Shown here: positions 1 to 6,285 of the stretch, piece by piece
Layout of the letters: the number at the start of each line of letters is the position of its first letter
Numbering within the stretch: the first letter of the stretch is position 1
Assembly: GCA_028287865.1 (NCBI GenBank)
Contig: JAQBOU010000010.1
Location: 1-37,961 of the forward strand
Origin: Mucilaginibacter sp.
GTDB taxonomy: Bacteria; Bacteroidota; Bacteroidia; Sphingobacteriales; Sphingobacteriaceae
DNA: 37,961 nt
Reading direction: 5' to 3'
Made by a program: the position numbers and the translations under genes
The notes under the pieces: model-generated
The model's database searches: none
What the model was told of the DNA's origin: nothing
The model's input: only the letters and a program-made list of their open reading frames with translations

Positions 1-1344
1 CAGGTTATGGATATAATCAGTAAGGCTCTTCATATCAGGAAACTTTTCGTTGGGTGTAATTTCACCGATTGAAGACCGCTGCGCTGCTTCCCAACCATCG
101 TCGATATTTATATAGCTCCAACCGTAAGCACTCAGTTTATCGGCCATTGCTTTAGCGGAGACACGTACCTTTTGGTCATTAACGGTCAATCCCCAGGCAT
201 TCCAGCTGTTCCAACCCAAAGCGGGGGTTAAACCAATCAGGTCACCAATTTTTATGGTGAACTTTTTTGTTTTAGTGCCGGCACTGTTATGAACGGTGAG
301 CACTACGGGGTAGTCTCCCTTCGCGGCCACCGAACCGCTTATAATACCCGTGCCGGCATTGAGCGTTAAGCCGTCAGGCAAGCCTGTTGCTGAATAGACT
401 AATGGTTTTTTTCCGATAGCGGGCACCATGTATAAAAATGGATTGCCCGGCCGTGCACCGTAAACATCAGGCCCGTTTATTTTAGGCTTTGAGCTTGGGT
501 ATGGGGTAAGCACATACGGCGTTCCTTCTGTTTTATTAATTGATTTACCCGACTTTTCTTCTGTAAAAGTGTAATTGATCTTATATGATTTTTTATCAAG
601 CCGGGCAACATTAAAGGTATAAGTAAAAGGCCTGCCAGCCGAAAAATTGGCATCATTAGTCTTTTGATAAAGAACGGTGCCATTTTCAGGATCGGTAACT
701 GTAAAGTCTAATTTGCCTTTATAAGCATAACTTCCTGTAGTTAACAGTTTAATGGATTTGCTTAAACTGTTATTATCACCATAACTAAAGTCGGCATCGG
801 TATTAATATTCACATGGTCCATCAGGTCAGCCATTGTGATCTGGTGTTTATCGCCATACATACCGCCATCGCCGCCGGTATCAAATACACGTACTGCCAG
901 CACATTTTCTTTGTCCCACAAAACAGCAGGATTATTTGCCGCAATGGTATAGCTGCGCGGGCCATAATTGGAGATTTTAATATCACCCTTCCTACCTCCA
1001 TATTTACCAATTAGCTTGCCGTTAAGATAAACTTCATCATTATCATCAATGATACCCAGGTCAATTCGCAGGCTATCTTTCAGATATGATTTTTCTTTGA
1101 CTGATGATGGAATAACCACATGCAGCCTGTACCAGCCAAAACCATCATAATTTGGATAACCCTGCACTTCCCAATTACGGGTTACATCAATAGGCCTCCA
1201 GTTTTGGTCGTTATAATTTACTGACGCCCATTGGGAAGAGTCACCTGTTGAAAATTTCCAGCCTTTATCAAGTGAAATTTCCTGTGCGGCAGCTCTTAAA
1301 AAAAGGGCTATAGCCAGGGAAGTCAGTATTAATATTTTCTTCAT
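1..1344 (-). CDS. GH27-type alpha-galactosidase, exported, 3' part missing
   Basis: Predicted exported glycosidase releasing terminal alpha-galactose from plant or microbial glycans. The visible 448 codons start with a signal peptide ending near RAAAQ. Next comes a beta-galactosidase-type jelly-roll (roughly residues 22-155, with DLGIIDDNDEVYLNG and ENVLAVRVFDTGGDGG), a linker of about 120 residues, and a putative Ig module (about 285-365, PDGLTLNAGTGIISG). The catalytic barrel begins with LTPALGWNSWNAWG and YINIDDGWE, both hallmarks of GH27. The catalytic aspartates lie beyond the left edge, so activity cannot be judged. The reading frame stays open to base 1. The ATG lies 8 bases after the GH127 stop, so the two genes are almost certainly one operon. 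The N-terminal carbohydrate-binding-like part is larger than in simple GH27 enzymes. Family assignment is firm; exact substrate is inferred. Confidence 0.9.
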   Translation of the reverse strand, partial: MKKILILTSLAIALFLRAAAQEISLDKGWKFSTGDSSQWASVNYNDQNWRPIDVTRNWEVQGYPNYDGFGWYRLHVVIPSSVKEKSYLKDSLRIDLGIIDDNDEVYLNGKLIGKYGGRKGDIKISNYGPRSYTIAANNPAVLWDKENVLAVRVFDTGGDGGMYGDKHQITMADLMDHVNINTDADFSYGDNNSLSKSIKLLTTGSYAYKGKLDFTVTDPENGTVLYQKTNDANFSAGRPFTYTFNVARLDKKSYKINYTFTEEKSGKSINKTEGTPYVLTPYPSSKPKINGPDVYGARPGNPFLYMVPAIGKKPLVYSATGLPDGLTLNAGTGIISGSVAAKGDYPVVLTVHNSAGTKTKKFTIKIGDLIGLTPALGWNSWNAWGLTVNDQKVRVSAKAMADKLSAYGWSYINIDDGWEAAQRSSIGEITPNEKFPDMKSLTDYIHNL

Positions 1345-1352
1345 AATAGTAC

Positions 1353-3362
1353 TTATTTGGTAAGCAGCGCAATATCTGTTACCTGTTCCGGAAACCATAC
1401 CGTCATTTCGCCCTTACCCCGGTTTGCCCACGAATAATAAGGTATAGCTGTCATGGTTTTATTTCCGGTAGCAATGGTTTGTGCTGCTTCATCAATATTA
1501 ACACTTTTTACCTGTGCTTTTAAAACAGTTACGCCATTTAACAAAGAAGGTTCAAATGTTGTGGTAAAAACTGTACCCTTTGGCACTATAATATTGGTTG
1601 CTTTCCCATCATTATCCTTCCATTCAGCACAATACATAACCGGACCGCGTTGCAGGGCTATCTTGCCATTGTCGTCGATTAAGGCGGTATTAGCTATTAC
1701 CCTCCGTACCTCCATAGGCAAGGTTAGTTCTACCTTATCATTCTTTTTCCATTTTTTATTGATAACCGCATAACCGTTTTTCATTTGATAGTCAACCACA
1801 TTACCGTTCACCTTTATTTCAATTTTTTGTGCCAACGGACTTTCGTAGGTATAAAGGTCTGAGGGAATAGCCTTATCCTGAGCCCATCCGGGGATCCTGA
1901 TTTTCAGATTCATATCCATTGCGGAAGCCGGATCAATAGTAAAGGCCAAACCGCCGTCCCATGGATAATTATTTTGCTGGATGATTTTGAGCGATTTTTT
2001 ATTTACCGATAAATTTACCGTACCGGTGATAAACAGGTTTATATAAACATCATTACCATTTTGCGCATACATATAGCCCGGGATAGATGGCAACAAGCGC
2101 ACCACATTGGTTGGACAGCACGAACACGTGAACCAGCCGGAACGTTCCCTTTCTAAATCGGGTTGATTATAGCTGTTACTCACCTGCATGGCATTGGTAT
2201 AGAAAAACGACTTGCCATCTAACCCTACTCCTGATATCAAACCATTGTAAAGCGTTTTTTCCATCACATCGATGTATTTGGAGTCGCCGTGCAGCAAAAA
2301 CATACGTTGGTTCCAAAAAACACTGCCAATTGCGGCGCAGGTTTCATTGTAGGCGGTGGCGTTTGGCAGGTCGTAGTTATCTCCAAAACGTTCGCCATCC
2401 CCAACGGCACCAATACTGCCCTGTACATACATTTTTTTGCCAACCATATTGTTCCATATTTTATCTATGGCTTTTATGTAAGCGCTGTCACCGGTAAGGG
2501 CCGCAACATCAGCCATACCCGAATACAGGTACATCGCGCGTACGGCATGTCCTTCCGCTTCATCCTGATCTATAACAGGGATATTATCCTGGAAATAGGT
2601 GCCGTTTTCATAAACATCTTTGCTTTTGGTATTATATTTTTTTATCCCGCGCTGGTCAATAAAAAACTTAGCAAGGCTCAAATAATCCGTTTTACCGGTA
2701 ACACGGTATAACCTTACCAAACCCATTTCCACAATTTCGTGACCGGGAGCTACCTGTTTTTTATCAGGGCCGAAGGTGCGTACCAGCAAATCGGCGTTTT
2801 TTATGGCGATATTTAAAAAGTTGCGTTTACCAGTAGCCATGTAGTGCGCAACGGCTGCCTCATACATGTGCCCGCAATTGTAAAGCTCATGGCTACTTTT
2901 CTGTTCGTTTACCCAGCGCTCCGGGCCTGCCCATGCCTGCGGGTGAGCCGGATCGATGGTACGCGCGGTATATAAATAGCCGTCCGGTTCCTGCGCTCTG
3001 CCTATAATACCAATAAGTGAATCGATGTATGCAGATAATTTAGGATCAGGGTGAACAGCCAGGGAATAAGATGCCCCTTCAATGGTTTTATAAATATCAG
3101 TATCGTCAAAAGGATAAGTAGTGCAAAATTTGCCTTTATGTTCAGCAGCCATTTCAAAATTCTTCACTCTTCCTGTACTTTCACAACGTGTAAACGACGC
3201 CGGGATAGTGGCAGTACGGTTGGTTTCAATTTTTGGCGACCAAAACTGATCTGTTAGCTTTACACTGGTGAAAGGAACAGGTTGTATGGGGTAATCCTGT
3301 TTTTGTGCATAGGCCGAAAAGGTACAGCAGGCAATCAGTATCAAACAACTCTTTTTCATCAT
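1353..3362 (-). CDS. GH127 beta-L-arabinofuranosidase-like glycosidase, exported
   Basis: A 669-residue protein of the former DUF1680 family, now GH127, whose characterised member HypBA1 removes beta-L-arabinofuranose using a zinc-bound cysteine nucleophile. A signal peptide ends near FSAYAQ (residues 1-20). The (alpha/alpha)6 barrel carries the expected metal and catalytic set: Glu340 and Cys342 in AYNETCAAIG, and Cys415-Cys416 in TCSCCPTNV. These correspond to Glu338, Cys340, Cys417 and Cys418 of HypBA1, so the enzyme looks active. A beta-sandwich follows to the C-terminus. It is the first gene of an operon with the GH27 galactosidase 8 bases downstream, suggesting breakdown of arabinose- and galactose-bearing glycans such as pectin side chains or arabinogalactan. 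Related families (GH137, GH142, GH146) share parts of the fold, so the linkage specificity is inferred. Confidence 0.92.
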   Translation of the reverse strand: MMKKSCLILIACCTFSAYAQKQDYPIQPVPFTSVKLTDQFWSPKIETNRTATIPASFTRCESTGRVKNFEMAAEHKGKFCTTYPFDDTDIYKTIEGASYSLAVHPDPKLSAYIDSLIGIIGRAQEPDGYLYTARTIDPAHPQAWAGPERWVNEQKSSHELYNCGHMYEAAVAHYMATGKRNFLNIAIKNADLLVRTFGPDKKQVAPGHEIVEMGLVRLYRVTGKTDYLSLAKFFIDQRGIKKYNTKSKDVYENGTYFQDNIPVIDQDEAEGHAVRAMYLYSGMADVAALTGDSAYIKAIDKIWNNMVGKKMYVQGSIGAVGDGERFGDNYDLPNATAYNETCAAIGSVFWNQRMFLLHGDSKYIDVMEKTLYNGLISGVGLDGKSFFYTNAMQVSNSYNQPDLERERSGWFTCSCCPTNVVRLLPSIPGYMYAQNGNDVYINLFITGTVNLSVNKKSLKIIQQNNYPWDGGLAFTIDPASAMDMNLKIRIPGWAQDKAIPSDLYTYESPLAQKIEIKVNGNVVDYQMKNGYAVINKKWKKNDKVELTLPMEVRRVIANTALIDDNGKIALQRGPVMYCAEWKDNDGKATNIIVPKGTVFTTTFEPSLLNGVTVLKAQVKSVNIDEAAQTIATGNKTMTAIPYYSWANRGKGEMTVWFPEQVTDIALLTK

Positions 3363-3796
3363 ATCCTTACTTAGATATACTTAACGAATGATTTAGCATA
3401 AGCTTATCAGGTAAACCTTGCATATGTAAAAGTACATACTCTTAAAGTTTATATTAAAGCATTTTTACCTGATTGTAACTATATTTTATCTTATTTAAAG
3501 CCTTTGTTAAATTTATTTGGGTATAATGTAGAAGAAAGCGACTATTTACAAAAAGGTTGACAGCGCCGTACTTCTTTATGTTTATTATTTGCGCGCAAGA
3601 ATAAAATCTGCACAAATAACTTAAGATTAAAATACCAAGCGTGAATCCCGAACTTTTTTAAGTAATAATAAATGTTGATAACCGTTTTAATGTTAAAAAA
3701 AATCAACCTTCAAGAAGGACTTTTACAGCAAACTTAACATAGTGTTTACGATAAAATTTAATATCAACCCTATTTTTAATTATTGAAACAACGACT
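3363..3796. other. Divergent intergenic region, 434 bases
   Basis: This AT-rich gap separates the minus-strand glycosidase operon from the plus-strand small-protein cluster, so it should hold both promoters. I see no credible ORF and no exact TAnnTTTG box on either strand close to a start. The only clear structure is the nested inverted repeat at 3406-3473, listed separately. The remainder (about 3480-3790) shows nothing I can name. Confidence 0.6.
3406..3473. promoter_or_regulatory. Nested inverted repeats upstream of the GH127 gene
   Basis: A perfect 10-base inverted repeat, ATCAGGTAAA at 3406-3415 and TTTACCTGAT at 3464-3473, encloses a second perfect one, TATGTA at 3423-3428 and TACATA at 3433-3438. 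It lies 44-111 bases upstream of the GH127 start codon. Two half-sites 58 bases apart (start to start) could bind a looping or dimeric sugar-responsive regulator. No regulator gene is adjacent in this window, so the role is inferred from position and symmetry. Confidence 0.4.
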
Positions 3797-4153
3797 ATGA
3801 AAAAGGGAATTATTGTTACTGCGCTTTTGCTGTGCTGCTTTTTTGTTGGCTTTGCAACAATTGAAAACTTGAACGGAAAATGGACCGGCACATTAAAAAC
3901 CGACCAGGGCGACGAATATCCCCTGTTATATAATTTCAAGATCGACGGTGATCAATTAACCGGTACTGCAAAAACTCCAAAGGGAGATATGCCCATAAAT
4001 GATGGTAAAATTACCGGAAGCACTTTTACGTTTAACGTAATTGTAAGTGGCATGGAAATAGACCACTGCGGTAAATTTTATGGCGATTCAGTTGGGGTAG
4101 ATATCAGCATGGGAGACGCGAAATCACACTCTACATTAAAAAGAACACCTTAG
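3797..4153 (+). CDS. Small exported beta-rich protein, paralogue 1 of 3
   Basis: 118 residues of unknown function. A hydrophobic signal sequence (about residues 5-22, with a CC pair) probably ends after GFA. The mature part of about 95 residues has short alternating strands typical of a small beta-barrel or lipocalin-like fold. It contains GKWTGTLKT, a Y-x-FK-x-D strand, TGTA, GKITG, GKFY and a C-terminal TLKR. These landmarks are shared with the next two genes, so the three arose by tandem duplication. This copy is the most divergent: it has DQGDEYP where the others have PDGNE, lacks the AAD before the SVG/SIG segment and carries an extra Cys in DHCGKFY. It is preceded by a 434-base divergent gap and probably starts a transcript. 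A periplasmic or surface location is inferred. No enzyme motif is visible. Confidence 0.8.
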   Translation: MKKGIIVTALLLCCFFVGFATIENLNGKWTGTLKTDQGDEYPLLYNFKIDGDQLTGTAKTPKGDMPINDGKITGSTFTFNVIVSGMEIDHCGKFYGDSVGVDISMGDAKSHSTLKRTP

Positions 4154-4368
4154 TTCCCCAACCCTAAAATAGGTGTTAATGACTGGTTTTTATAGTCATT
4201 ATCAATATGATCAGTCAATGGCCTTTTAATGGCAAGGCAACCACTGTAAATAATTTTATTGGCTGAACTTCAATTTGTTCGATTAAAAATATTATTTTTA
4301 AAATATTAAATTACGAACCAATTGTAACATTAATACCTTTATTTTATCTCAAATAAAACCTCCCAATT
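4154..4368 (+). other. Spacer between paralogues 1 and 2 with weak hairpins
   Basis: The 215-base spacer contains two short perfect inverted repeats: AATGACT/AGTCATT at 4178-4200 and GCCTT/AAGGC at 4221-4238. Neither is followed by a strong T-run, so at best they are weak terminators or mRNA-processing hairpins. A near-consensus -7 box, TACCTTTA at 4334-4341, lies 28 bases before the start of paralogue 2. This suggests that paralogue 2 has its own promoter. Confidence 0.35.
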
Positions 4369-4731
4369 ATGAAAAGAAAATTTTTTACAACTACCATGTT
4401 GCTATGCTGCTTTGCGGTGTGCTTTGCAATAGTAGCCGATTTAACCGGAAAATGGACCGGCACACTTAAAACACCTGATGGAAATGAATTTCCGCTTACC
4501 TACACCTTTAAGGCAGACGGAGATAAATTAACAGGTACTGCATCCTCTCCAAATGGCGACGTGCCATTTACCGATGGAAAAATAACTGGTTCTGATATAT
4601 CTTTTACACTTAGTTTTAACGGGATGGATATTAAAAATACCGGCAAGTTTTATCCTGCCGCCGATTCAATAGGCATGGACATAGATTTTAACGGGATGAA
4701 AATGCACACCACGCTTAAGCGCGATAAATAA
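4369..4731 (+). CDS. Small exported beta-rich protein, paralogue 2 of 3
   Basis: 120 residues, function unknown. The signal sequence MKRKFFTTTMLLCCFAVCFA is very close to that of paralogue 3. The mature part shows GKWTGTLKTPDGNE, PLTYTFKADGD, LTGTA, GKITG, TGKFY and AADSIGMDIDFNGMKMHTTLKR. It shares more with paralogue 3 than with paralogue 1, including the PDGNE turn and the AADS(I/V)GMDIDF block, so the 2/3 pair looks like the more recent duplication. It is separated from paralogue 1 by 215 bases and from paralogue 3 by 101 bases, spacing that allows separate regulation. Similar short GKWTG-type proteins are common as unnamed exported proteins in Bacteroidota. A ligand-binding role is only a guess from the beta-rich pattern. 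Confidence 0.8.
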   Translation: MKRKFFTTTMLLCCFAVCFAIVADLTGKWTGTLKTPDGNEFPLTYTFKADGDKLTGTASSPNGDVPFTDGKITGSDISFTLSFNGMDIKNTGKFYPAADSIGMDIDFNGMKMHTTLKRDK

Positions 4732-4832
4732 TTCTTTAAACCTTTACAGGCCGGATATTTATTGGGCTTCTTTATTAAGCTGTAACCTTTAGCTTATTTA
4801 ACACATCATACAACTAATTAACTATAAACATT

Positions 4833-5198
4833 ATGAAAAGAACATTCTTTACAACTACAGCATTAGTATGCTGCTTTGTTGTTTTTATTGCGGTTATTAA
4901 TAATTTGAACGGAAAATGGACGGGTACGCTTAAAACACCCGATGGCAATGAAATCCCGTTAACTTATAATTTCAAGGTCGATAGTGGTAAAGTAACCGGA
5001 ACAGCCGAAACTCCACAAGGTAGCGTGCCTATTGACAATGGAAAAATTACCGGCAACGATTTTACCTTTAAAGTTACCGTAGATGGTAATGATTATCAGC
5101 ACACCGGCAAATTTTACGATGCAGCTGATTCTGTAGGGATGGATATAGATTTTAGTGGCACGAAACTGCACACCACGCTGAAGCGCATCATTAAGTAA
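4833..5198 (+). CDS. Small exported beta-rich protein, paralogue 3 of 3
   Basis: 121 residues, function unknown, last of the tandem set. The N-terminus MKRTFFTTTALVCCFVVFIA is a signal sequence or uncleaved anchor; its end (VFIAVINNLNG) is a poorer cleavage site than in the sister copies. The mature part repeats the family landmarks GKWTGTLKTPDGNE, PLTYNFKVD, VTGTA, GKITG, TGKFY, AADSVGMDIDF and HTTLKR. Loops between the landmarks differ strongly among copies (SGK versus GDK, SFNG versus VDGN) while strand residues are kept, as expected if the fold is conserved and the binding surface varies. A strong hairpin just after the stop ends the cluster. Confidence 0.8.
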   Translation: MKRTFFTTTALVCCFVVFIAVINNLNGKWTGTLKTPDGNEIPLTYNFKVDSGKVTGTAETPQGSVPIDNGKITGNDFTFKVTVDGNDYQHTGKFYDAADSVGMDIDFSGTKLHTTLKRIIK

Positions 5199-5210
5199 TG
5201 ATTACTTATC

Positions 5211-5250
5211 AAATTCACAATATCCGGCTACCACTGGTTATTGTGAATTT
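5211..5250. terminator. Bidirectional hairpin between convergent genes
   Basis: AAATTCACAATA at 5211-5222 pairs perfectly with TATTGTGAATTT at 5239-5250. Further pairing inside the 16-base loop (CC with GG) lengthens the stem. On the plus strand it is followed by a T-rich ATTTATTTA stretch. On the minus strand it starts within the stop codon of the 5249-5512 gene. Position and symmetry fit a terminator shared by the paralogue cluster and the small minus-strand gene. Confidence 0.7.
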
Positions 5251-5512
5251 ATTTACATGGAGTCCAGTAACCGCATTTATAAAACGTTATAACTGCCGAC
5301 AATAATTCCTTATTTTCTTTGAATAGAACATTCAAAGTTGGTACATCTGCACGTGGATTTGCTTGTTTTATTGAATCAATTATAGTCCACCCACTCCATT
5401 CAGGCCTTTTAGACCGTCTGATACCCATATAAATCTCCGCTCCAAGGACTCCCGCATGGTAAAAACTTTTTGGTTGAACAGAGATATCAAAAACCTTTTG
5501 GATATCCGCCAT
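5249..5512 (-). CDS. Small protein of unknown function
   Basis: 87 residues, MADIQKVFDISVQ to the C-terminal YKCGYWTPCK, not assignable to a family. There is no signal peptide or membrane segment. It is mixed alpha/beta in look, with an aromatic and charged middle (GIRRSKRPEWSGWTIID) and two Cys near the end. Two things argue that it is real. A -7 box matching the consensus exactly (TAATTTTG on the minus strand, 5539-5546) sits about 27 bases before the ATG. Its stop also falls on a strong hairpin shared with the convergent cluster. It stands alone, with no operon partner. Short length and no recognised homologue keep confidence moderate. Confidence 0.5.
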   Translation of the reverse strand: MADIQKVFDISVQPKSFYHAGVLGAEIYMGIRRSKRPEWSGWTIIDSIKQANPRADVPTLNVLFKENKELLSAVITFYKCGYWTPCK

Positions 5513-5538
5513 GGTGTTGCTTAAGAATTGGTAGAAGT

Positions 5539-5546
5539 CAAAATTA
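5539..5546 (-). promoter_or_regulatory. -7 box for the small gene at 5249-5512
   Basis: The minus strand reads TAATTTTG, an exact match to the Bacteroidota -7 consensus TAnnTTTG, 27 bases upstream of the start codon. No TTG -33 element is evident at 17-23 bases, so the promoter is supported by the -7 box and position only. Confidence 0.45.
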
Positions 5547-5692
5547 GTTACAAAAAACGAAACTATACCGGTAAAAACACCTGATTATTAGCGTAATACT
5601 ACGCAATTCATCAACCGGCATAGCGTATAAATAAGAATAATTATAAATTGTTTGTTTAAATTATCAAAACACACTATTTAAGTGCAGCTTTT

Positions 5693-5700
5693 TATATTTG
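5693..5700 (+). promoter_or_regulatory. -7 box directly before the 5707 ATG, possible leaderless mRNA
   Basis: TATATTTG matches TAnnTTTG exactly and ends six bases before the ATG at 5707. A start site about six or seven bases after the box would place transcription on the start codon itself. The TTG inside the box (5698) is also an in-frame possible start, but it would be upstream of the RNA. No TTG -33 element is visible. Confidence 0.5.
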
Positions 5701-5706
5701 CATAAT

Positions 5707-6078
5707 ATGGCTCGCCGTTTTATTGCTTATTTATTAATTGTCGCATTAGTTTCTGTTAACTTTTCCCGCTTTTTTATCTATGCGGGTTTTGAGTTGAACA
5801 AAAATTATATTGCTACAAAACTCTGCGAAAACCGGGATAAACCATGGCTGCACTGCAATGGCAAATGCTATTTCATAAAAAAAATAAGGCAAGCTGAAGA
5901 AAAGGAAAAGAATGACGAACGTCAGTCGCAAAAAAATCTTTTCCAGGAAGCCTTATTTGTTAAAAAAGCCAATACCCGGTTTTATTCGCGAGTGCTGCAG
6001 GTAATGCAGGTACCTAACCACCGCATTACTTTGCCAAATGTTGATCTCCCCATCTTTCAGCCTCCCAAACTTGGTTAA
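5707..6078 (+). CDS. Small membrane-anchored Cys-motif protein upstream of TonB receptor
   Basis: 123 residues when started at ATG 5707. An in-frame TTG at 5698 would add three residues but lies inside the predicted -7 box, so I prefer the ATG. Residues 5-25 form a hydrophobic signal or anchor segment. The conserved-looking part is residues 40-60, with Cys40 and the CNGKC block giving Cys50 and Cys54, followed by a Lys/Glu-rich probable helix (KKIRQAEEKEKNDERQ). Similar short proteins with a C-x-GKC block are often found next to TonB receptors and metal genes in Bacteroidota. The three cysteines and one His could bind a metal ion such as copper, but this is inference. The next gene, 207 bases downstream on the same strand, is the TonB receptor. 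Confidence 0.7.
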   Translation: MARRFIAYLLIVALVSVNFSRFFIYAGFELNKNYIATKLCENRDKPWLHCNGKCYFIKKIRQAEEKEKNDERQSQKNLFQEALFVKKANTRFYSRVLQVMQVPNHRITLPNVDLPIFQPPKLG

Positions 6079-6119
6079 TCGCCTTTTCTATTTTGTCTTT
6101 TAATTATAGCCGGATTATC

Positions 6120-6136
6120 TGAAACTTTTTGTTTCA
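6120..6136 (+). other. Short hairpin in the gap before the TonB receptor
   Basis: TGAAAC at 6120-6125 and GTTTCA at 6131-6136 form a perfect 6-base stem around TTTTT. It lies between the Cys-motif protein and the receptor and could modulate read-through. The stem is short and the evidence is only the symmetry. Confidence 0.25.
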
Positions 6137-6285
6137 CTTGATACCTGCGCGCACCCGGAAAACCGTCAAAATCTTTTGATACAGCTTACGGGCCATTTAG
6201 AAGACGATAATCTTCCTATATCTTCAATTTATTTACCACCCCATGATGGAAAAGAATATCCTATCGTGACAAATTATATACTTAA

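Noticed and set aside
2289..2711. A 140-codon frame opposite the GH127 gene
   Set aside because: It lies fully antisense to a gene with intact catalytic motifs and contains no recognisable domain.
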